Of a stretch of 64,000 bases of DNA, positions 61,067 through 64,000 are shown piece after piece. How positions within the stretch are numbered: position 1 is the stretch's first letter; the number at the start of each line of letters is the position of its first letter. The notes beneath the pieces were generated by a model that had not been told where the DNA came from, did no database searches, and worked only from the letters and a program-made list of their open reading frames with translations. A program made the translations under genes and the position numbers. The stretch is from Gloeopeniophorella convolvens (Eukaryota > Basidiomycota > Agaricomycetes > Russulales): contig WTXD01000022.1 of NCBI GenBank assembly GCA_022496205.1, forward strand, positions 124,001 to 188,000, written 5' to 3'.

Positions 61067-61225
61067 CCACAATTTGCAGCACGGGAAATTCGAAAGGTAA
61101 CTTGACGTCACTTGATCACAACCCGGCAGCCTGGCTCTGCTTCCTTTGGCTTCACCGCCCTTCCACAGCCTTCCAATAACCAGTGTCCCTCCAACCGTCG
61201 CCCCTCTCACGTGTCTCCGTCCCGG

Positions 61226-64000
61226 ATGGCTCAACGCATCACCCTCTCCATCCTCAGCGCGTACTTTCCTCGCGTTTTGACTCTTCAGGCATATCTCAAC
61301 GACGTTCTCCGGCCCCCACCCGACATTGCGCTCGACGATCTTCTACTCTTGCCCACAGACCCCCCTTCCTACCGTGAATTTCTCGCACGCTCTTACGTAG
61401 CTTTCGGCGGCAGCACACCGGCATTTGACGTACGCTTCACCGTGTCGCAACCCCTTGAGTCTATGCGCGTCGTACGCTTGTTCTCTCTTCCAGCCCTGTC
61501 CGTATTCAACTCAGACCTGGTGATCACAGCTTATTACACGTGCACAAGAGCGACTGTTCTCCGGCCCCAAGCAGAAGGCCGCCAATGCTATTACGTTGGG
61601 TTACCGCAGCGTATGTCCGCGTTTCGATGCCAGGGTGTGTCGTGTCGACTTAAATTCGCTGTCCCTGCAGTCATATCAAAATGGCGCCAAGATGCGAGTC
61701 GGAGACACGCGTTCTGGCGTCAATAATTTCTACGTCAATACGGTTGTGACCGCGTTGCAGGGCTCGGACTGGGAGAGGCTGCTGAAGAGGTGCGTCTGCG
61801 CGTGCCGTTGTTCATTTGACGCGTGTTACGAGCTCATGACGCGTATTAGGGTGGGGGAGAGCGTCATATTCCACTTACTGACAGAATCAAGCATATTTGT
61901 ACCGCTGCCCAATGAATGTCTTTGCCAGTTGGCCGGCACTCCCCTGATCTTCCTTCCATCGCCGACCATAGACCTCACCACCAGCACACTAGCTACTCCG
62001 GCCCCTCCCATAGACCGAAAGAGGAAGGCTGACCCACATCCGGAGTCGCCGCCTTCAAAGAAGCGAACTCGAGCTGTGTCAAGGAATGCTGCATGTATAA
62101 CGTGAGTCTCGTCGATTGCAGTCGCGCAGCTGCATCTCACGAGTGTGTCCAGGCGAACTCCCGCAGATGTATTGTTTGACCGCGGGCACCTCTGTTACGC
62201 CAGACCAGCATATATTCCCCAAACGGAAGCCATAGCCGCTGGCCTGCCTCCCAAGCGTGAGTGTATGTATCTTGGGGGGAGCGCAGTCTCATTCCTTCAT
62301 GTAGACATCATAAATACTCTCAACCCTCCATGTTATCAATCGAAGAAAGCTCCGCATAAGCCGCCCGACCGTCAAAAGCAGACTGAAAGCGCCCGTCACT
62401 TGTCCAAATACGTGTTTCCACGTGAATATGGACTCGCAAACGCATTTGTGGCTGTGCCCAAAGCACACAAGTACTCTGACTTTTCTGACCGAGAGGAAGA
62501 GATCAAGGTAAGGGCACGGATCGCATGTTTGGTCCCGCGGTCAGTAATACGTTTCTCGGAAGAGAGCCCGTCCACTCAAGACACCCAAGAGGGTGAAACC
62601 TGCTGTGGACTTGCTCGAAAAGCTGATTTGGAGGCACGGGAAGTGCTCGTACAAGGCATTGAGGGGGATTGCGTGTCCGTCGAAACTCAAACGTCCCGAG
62701 CAAGAACCTGCGCTCGATTCTAGCGTTATTCTGGTCTGATCTCATTCGTTGGCCTTGTCTTTATCTGGACGTCTGATTGTCGAGCAGGAGCTCATGTCAG
62801 AAGTGTCCATCCATCTGCCCTCGCAGAGGACTGTAGAAAGTCAAGAACCAGCGTCTGAGCCTTCTCGCCGCCTGTCTGTTGATGTTTCAAAGAGCAAGCC
62901 TAGGTTTGCCGAGTTTGCCTGCTCTCACACAGAAGTAGTGATCCTGTCACGCTGCCATCGTTCGCGGTTCTCACAGCGGTTGCAGGTATACCGTTTCGTT
63001 GCACTGGTCACCAAAGCAGTCATCCCAAAGCCTTTTTGGGGAGGGGATGACAACTTCAAGGTGGTGATGGACGGTGGGCAGCTGCTTGTATTCGACAATC
63101 TCATACTCATTGCTGATGGGCGATCGGATTAGCGTTGAAGGGCTTCATTTCGTATAGGCGTTACGAGACTATCTCCCTGCATCGAATCATGCAAGGCTTG
63201 AGTACCACCAGTTGTAAATGGACTGCCTCTGGTAACCTCTCAGCAGCACATACCCCTGCCTCGGACAGCTTGAAGCGGCGCGAGCTTCTTGAAGAGTTCA
63301 TCTTATGGTACTTCGGATCCTTCGTATCCCCGTTGCTGAGGGTATGCTACCTCGTCACCTCCGTATCCCTCGTTCCAACCAGCACCCACAGACTACATTC
63401 TACATAACCGAGTCATCAGCCTTCAAGAACAAGATGCTGTATTTCCGCCAAGACGACTGGGACGTGCTCTGTGCGCCTCTCGTCGAGAGGCTCACGAGCG
63501 TTACATTTGCCAAGATTGAACCTGTAACGCTCCCGTCCTTCGTGATCATCCAACAGAGACTCATCCCTTGTTTCAGTCAGAAGCGGAAGAGATATTGCGT
63601 CAGCGCAAGCTGGGCTTCTCCTTTGTCCGCCTTCTGCCCAAAGACACGGGCGTGCGGCCAATCGTCAATCTTCGGCGGAAAAGGACTGAAATCAAGGTGT
63701 GCCTGCATGTAATATGTTCACACAGGAGCGCCTGAACTGACGCCCTTGGGGCCTATTCGCAGGGGAAGACGACCATGCGCCAGCAGTCCATCAACGACAT
63801 CCTCCAGGCCGCCTTCCAGATTCTCACGTACGAGAAGGCAGGTCGTCGCAACTCAATGCGCCGCATCAGATTCCTGACGCGAAGCAGACCGCGCGGCCTG
63901 CGCTCGTGGGAGCGTCCGTGTTCGGCCACAACGAGATTTACACGCAGCTCAAGGCGTTCAAGACCCGGCTGCGCGCGGCCAGCCCGTCCGGGACGCTGTG
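61226..64000 (+). CDS. TERT: Telomerase reverse transcriptase, 5' part (continues past the window)
   Basis: Catalytic protein of telomerase, copying the telomerase RNA onto chromosome ends. ATG at 61226 opens MAQRITLSILSAYFPRVLTL, the N-terminal TEN region. Exons 61226-61471, 61530-61610, 61671-61789 and from 61850 are phase-consistent and give ITLGYRS, NNFYVNTVVTALQGSDWERL and GESVIFHLLTESSIFVPLP with CQLAGTPLIFL, the RNA-binding (GQ/CP/QFP) blocks. A basic linker (KKRTRAVSR) follows, then LSKYVFPREYGLANAF, LLEKLIWRHGKCSYKALRG, LEEFILWYFGSFVSPLLR (motif T region), FYITESSAFKNKMLYFRQDD (motif 1) and FVRLLPKDTGVRPIVNL (motif 2). The catalytic Asp motifs A and C lie beyond 64000. Not every exon edge between 62150 and 63760 was fixed. 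Confidence 0.94.

Noticed and set aside
60240..61082. 280-residue open frame on minus overlapping the Ser/Pro-rich gene
   Set aside because: A different phase from the spliced model, which uses an ATG and good splice sites; this one is an Arg/Pro-rich shadow.

Overview
This window is nuclear DNA from a filamentous basidiomycete, most likely an Agaricomycete. The genes are packed on both strands and interrupted by many short introns of about 50-75 nt, with GTRNGT-like donors and CTRAY-like branch sites. The gene content is that of a eukaryote: telomerase, B-type cyclin, Iws1, mitochondrial and peroxisomal proteins. A tandem pair belongs to a multi-pass membrane family (DUF6534-like) typical of mushroom-forming fungi. 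I saw no rRNA, tRNA, CRISPR array or intact transposon.

Layout. 0-5 kb: 5' end of a cytochrome c oxidase COX4-type subunit, a very large disordered protein, and ERG28 (sterol C4-demethylation scaffold). 6.7-12.7 kb: an F-box/LRR-like protein and a VCX1-type vacuolar Ca2+/H+ exchanger. 13-17.1 kb: peroxisomal multifunctional beta-oxidation enzyme FOX2, ending in AKL. 18.1-19.9 kb: B-type cyclin. 20.8-24.1 kb: an FHA/G-patch protein head-to-head with an XLF/Nej1-type end-joining factor, with only 56 bp between their start codons. 25.4-31.0 kb: a gene-poor stretch. 31-34.6 kb: a MIM1/TOM13-type outer-membrane insertase and a cytochrome b5-acyl-CoA dehydrogenase fusion that also ends in AKL. 35.2-44.3 kb: an intracellular LysM protein, a SelO-family protein, a periplasmic-binding-like protein (Ca3427/NMT1 type) and an F-box-like protein. 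45.9-52.0 kb: two direct repeat units about 3.3 kb apart, each with one DUF6534-like gene. 52.2-61 kb: Iws1, a hypothetical nuclear-looking protein, a small mitochondrial protein, a TPR protein, a DUF4112 protein and a Ser/Pro-rich protein. 61.2 kb to the end: telomerase reverse transcriptase (TERT), cut by the window edge inside the RT domain.

Functional themes are housekeeping rather than a gene cluster. FOX2 and the b5-acyl-CoA dehydrogenase both carry PTS1 signals and could act in the same peroxisomal fatty-acid route. COX4, MIM1 and the small 91-residue protein are mitochondrial. XLF, TERT, cyclin B and Iws1 act in the nucleus.

Quality warning. Several conserved genes (ERG28, LysM, SelO, the periplasmic-binding-like gene, the 42-44 kb gene, DUF6534 copy B, DUF4112) read correctly only if one base is added back at one or more short homopolymers. 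Most sites lie in 36-42.7 kb, and at least eight are in SelO. This is either systematic homopolymer under-calling in the assembly or real decay of SelO; the sequence alone cannot settle it. Exon boundaries are hand-read from splice signals and reading frame.
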